Assembly: GCA_016783945.1 (NCBI GenBank)
Contig: JADHVP010000024.1
Location: 1 to 34,647 of the forward strand
Source: Ignavibacteria bacterium
Lineage (GTDB): Bacteria > Bacteroidota > Ignavibacteria > Tepidaquicellales > Tepidaquicellaceae
Length of the DNA stretch: 34,647 nt
Direction of reading: 5' to 3'
Below the pieces are notes generated by a model that had not been told where the DNA came from, did no database searches, and worked only from the letters and a program-made list of their open reading frames with translations. This document shows, piece after piece, positions 33,001-34,647 of the stretch; within the stretch, counting starts at the first letter, position 1, and each line of letters starts with the position of its first letter. Position numbers and translations under genes: made by a program.

Positions 33001-33936
33001 TCACTGGCTTTTCTTCAATCCAAAATAGAAAGCATCTTCAGGGCAATCTTCCAAACAAGAACCGCAAATATGACAATCAGAAATAATCTTTTTGCCATCG
33101 ACAAGGTCGCTTACAGCATTACATGGAGATAGCGTTTTGCAAATATCACAATGAGTGCACTTGTTCATATCCAATCTTATCTTTAAAATCGGAAGCCGTT
33201 CAAAAATCCAGGTAACCAGACCAATCGGGCAAATAAAATAACAAAATGGTCTGTACGAGAAAAAGCTTGCTATGAGTATTGCCCCGATGACAACTGCAAA
33301 AAGAATTAAATCAATCAATGGTATATCAAAATACCACTGAAAAAGCTCGAAGAAATTTAGATAACCATAAATGTTGAATCCAATTGTAAAAACTAATATG
33401 AAGAATAAGACAAAAATAAAAATCCTGATTGTGTTAGATATTACAAACGGAACCTTCTTTCTTTTGATTTTCTTAAATGCAGGGACCTTATAAAATAATT
33501 CCTGTAATGCTCCGGCAGGACATATGGTTCCGCAAAAACCTTTAGCACTAATTAACGAGAGAACCCCGATAAAAATAATTGCAGCTAAGAATGGAGTCCT
33601 TAAACCGAATATAAATGGTTTAGTTATTGCACAGACCGGAGATGGATGTAAACCGAACCCTGCTGCGAACGGCATCAATTCTTGAAACAATGCAAATACA
33701 GCAAATAGAAAGAATGCAATTATTAAAAAGGTAATACGCATTGTGTTATCCAGTTTCTTTGCCCAAATCAAACCTATACCGATTAAAGCTATGATAAAAC
33801 CTACCATGTATTTAGAGCTAAGGAGCAGGTCAAAAACTGTTTTTGCTCTTTTCATATTCTGACCATCATCTGCAAAAACCAGTAATGGAAGAAGTAATAT
33901 AATTAAGGACAGAAAAATCTTTTTCTTATTACTCAT
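33001..33936 (-). CDS. NapH/CcoG-like membrane polyferredoxin (4Fe-4S)
   Basis: The 311-residue membrane protein has an N-terminal signal-like segment (MSNKKKIFLSLIILLLPLLVFA) and about five further membrane helices. Two cytoplasmic-loop motifs of the NapH/NosR family are present, GFCGTICPAGALQEL and YRPFCYFICPIGLVTW, each C-x3-CP. The C-terminal domain (about 255-305) is a ferredoxin with two four-cysteine motifs; the second is regular (CHICGSCLEDCP) but the first is C-x2-C-x2-C-x5-C (CTHCDICKTLSPC). Family members pass electrons between quinols or periplasmic reductases and soluble partners, or support metal-centre assembly. No nap, nos or cytochrome oxidase genes are adjacent, so the partner is unknown. 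Confidence 0.82.
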   Translation of the reverse strand: MSNKKKIFLSLIILLLPLLVFADDGQNMKRAKTVFDLLLSSKYMVGFIIALIGIGLIWAKKLDNTMRITFLIIAFFLFAVFALFQELMPFAAGFGLHPSPVCAITKPFIFGLRTPFLAAIIFIGVLSLISAKGFCGTICPAGALQELFYKVPAFKKIKRKKVPFVISNTIRIFIFVLFFILVFTIGFNIYGYLNFFELFQWYFDIPLIDLILFAVVIGAILIASFFSYRPFCYFICPIGLVTWIFERLPILKIRLDMNKCTHCDICKTLSPCNAVSDLVDGKKIISDCHICGSCLEDCPEDAFYFGLKKSQ

Positions 33937-34045
33937 ACTTTTTATGAAATCATTAAATTTAATATATACAAAACTATTATGAAGGGGGGATTAAAACAAT
34001 TTAGAAAGATATAATAATTTAAAATGTCTTTTTAATCTCAAAACA

Positions 34046-34080
34046 AATAAAAAAAGGAATGAATATTTTTCACTCCTTTA
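34046..34080 (-). terminator. Rho-independent terminator after the gamma-glutamyltranspeptidase gene
   Basis: On the minus strand an 11-base stem with one G-T wobble (34079-34069 with 34063-34053) closes a 5-base loop and is followed by a T-run (complement of the A-run at 34046-34052). It lies about 25 bases beyond the stop codon at 34104. Confidence 0.85.
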
Positions 34081-34103
34081 CCAAAATAGATATTTATACT
34101 ATT

Positions 34104-34647
34104 TCAAAAACTTAACGCTTTGCCGTCACCTCTCTTATCCGAATGTCCTACTACTTTACCATCTTCTAAAAACATAATTCCATCTACTCTGCCAAAATCT
34201 TCTATATATCGAATATTATAACCCATATTCTTAAGTCTTTCTTCGGAAATATCATTTAATAATGTATTTTCAACCTGTATTTCATCGGGATACCATTGGT
34301 GATGAAATCTGGGCATATCGATAGCAGTTTTTAAATCCATATCAAAGTCTATTATGTTTACAATCGTTTGTAAAACAGTGGTAATAATCCTTCCCCCACC
34401 CGGAGAACCAACAATTAGAAAAGGTTTTTTATTTTTCAGAACAATAGTTGGCGTCATAGAACTAAGCATTCTCTTTTTTGGTTCGATTGAATTTACTTCA
34501 CTGCCAAGAAGTCCATAAATATTTGGAACACCCGGTTTTGAAACAAAATCATCCATCTCGTTATTAAGAAAGAATCCCGTTCCGTCTATAATTACTTTGC
34601 TTCCAAAACTTGAATTCAAGGTTGTTGTAACCGATACAACATTACCA
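34104..34647 (-). CDS. ggt: Gamma-glutamyltranspeptidase, C-terminal part; 5' end outside window
   Basis: The enzyme hydrolyses or transfers the gamma-glutamyl group of glutathione and related compounds, usually in the periplasm. About 181 C-terminal residues are present; the frame is open to the right edge and reads GNVVSVTTTLNSSFGSKV, so the TTG at 34619 is not the start. The part seen is the small subunit: NNEMDDF, the MLSSMTPTIVLK stretch, SPGGGRIITTVLQTIVNIIDF with the Gly-Gly oxyanion region, AIDMPRFHHQW, and the ending VDGIMFLEDGKVVGHSDKRGDGKALSF in two blocks. The autocatalytic threonine at the start of the small subunit lies just outside the window, so activity cannot be judged. A clear terminator follows. 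Confidence 0.93.
   Translation of the reverse strand, partial: GNVVSVTTTLNSSFGSKVIIDGTGFFLNNEMDDFVSKPGVPNIYGLLGSEVNSIEPKKRMLSSMTPTIVLKNKKPFLIVGSPGGGRIITTVLQTIVNIIDFDMDLKTAIDMPRFHHQWYPDEIQVENTLLNDISEERLKNMGYNIRYIEDFGRVDGIMFLEDGKVVGHSDKRGDGKALSF

Overview
The window is AT-rich bacterial chromosome. Three secreted proteins end in the C-terminal type A sorting domain of the type IX secretion system (an 'NYPNPFNP' motif followed by a beta-sandwich tail), and most starts have weak or no Shine-Dalgarno sequences. This points to the Bacteroidota/Chlorobiota/Ignavibacteriota group, most likely an Ignavibacteria-like organism. That assignment is inferred from the motif style; no rRNA or other phylogenetic marker was tested. 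No rRNA, tRNA or CRISPR array was seen, and no stretch above about 300 bases lacks a gene or gene remnant.

Left part (1-12.9 kb), core metabolism. The 3' end of lepA is followed by lepB. Facing them is a minus-strand operon whose transcription order follows a chemical pathway: isocitrate dehydrogenase, HD-domain protein, aconitase (resembling fungal homoaconitase), MmgE/PrpD-family dehydratase, a fused citrate lyase gamma-beta subunit (CitD-CitE) and citrate lyase alpha (CitF). Together these could interconvert 2-oxoglutarate, isocitrate, aconitate and citrate, then cleave citrate to oxaloacetate and acetate without ATP. Divergent from it are rocD (ornithine aminotransferase), hemW and a DinB-fold protein.

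Middle (12.9-19.5 kb), cell envelope, all on the minus strand: a DUF368 polyprenyl-phosphate transporter, UDP-glucose dehydrogenase, a flippase-like membrane protein, LolA, a DUF3108 protein and a PDZ-S41 processing protease.

Right-middle (19.7-31.7 kb), accessory region. Three secreted beta-propeller/Asp-box proteins with sorting tails surround a very AT-rich three-gene cassette: a Dam-like adenine methyltransferase, a GHKL (Hsp90/MORC-like) ATPase and an SMC/RecF-like AAA ATPase. This has the look of a restriction- or defence-type system, but no nuclease is recognisable. The cassette is bracketed by two frameshifted genes that share an N-terminal 'NYLIPK' motif. Dispersed repeats and hairpins lie between them. 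A REP-associated (Y1/HUH) transposase with mirrored hairpins follows; it sits between two copies of a 61-bp sequence derived from the 3' end of the neighbouring DNA polymerase IV gene.

Right end (31.8-34.6 kb): DNA polymerase IV, a NapH-like membrane ferredoxin, and the 3' part of a gamma-glutamyltranspeptidase gene that runs off the window.
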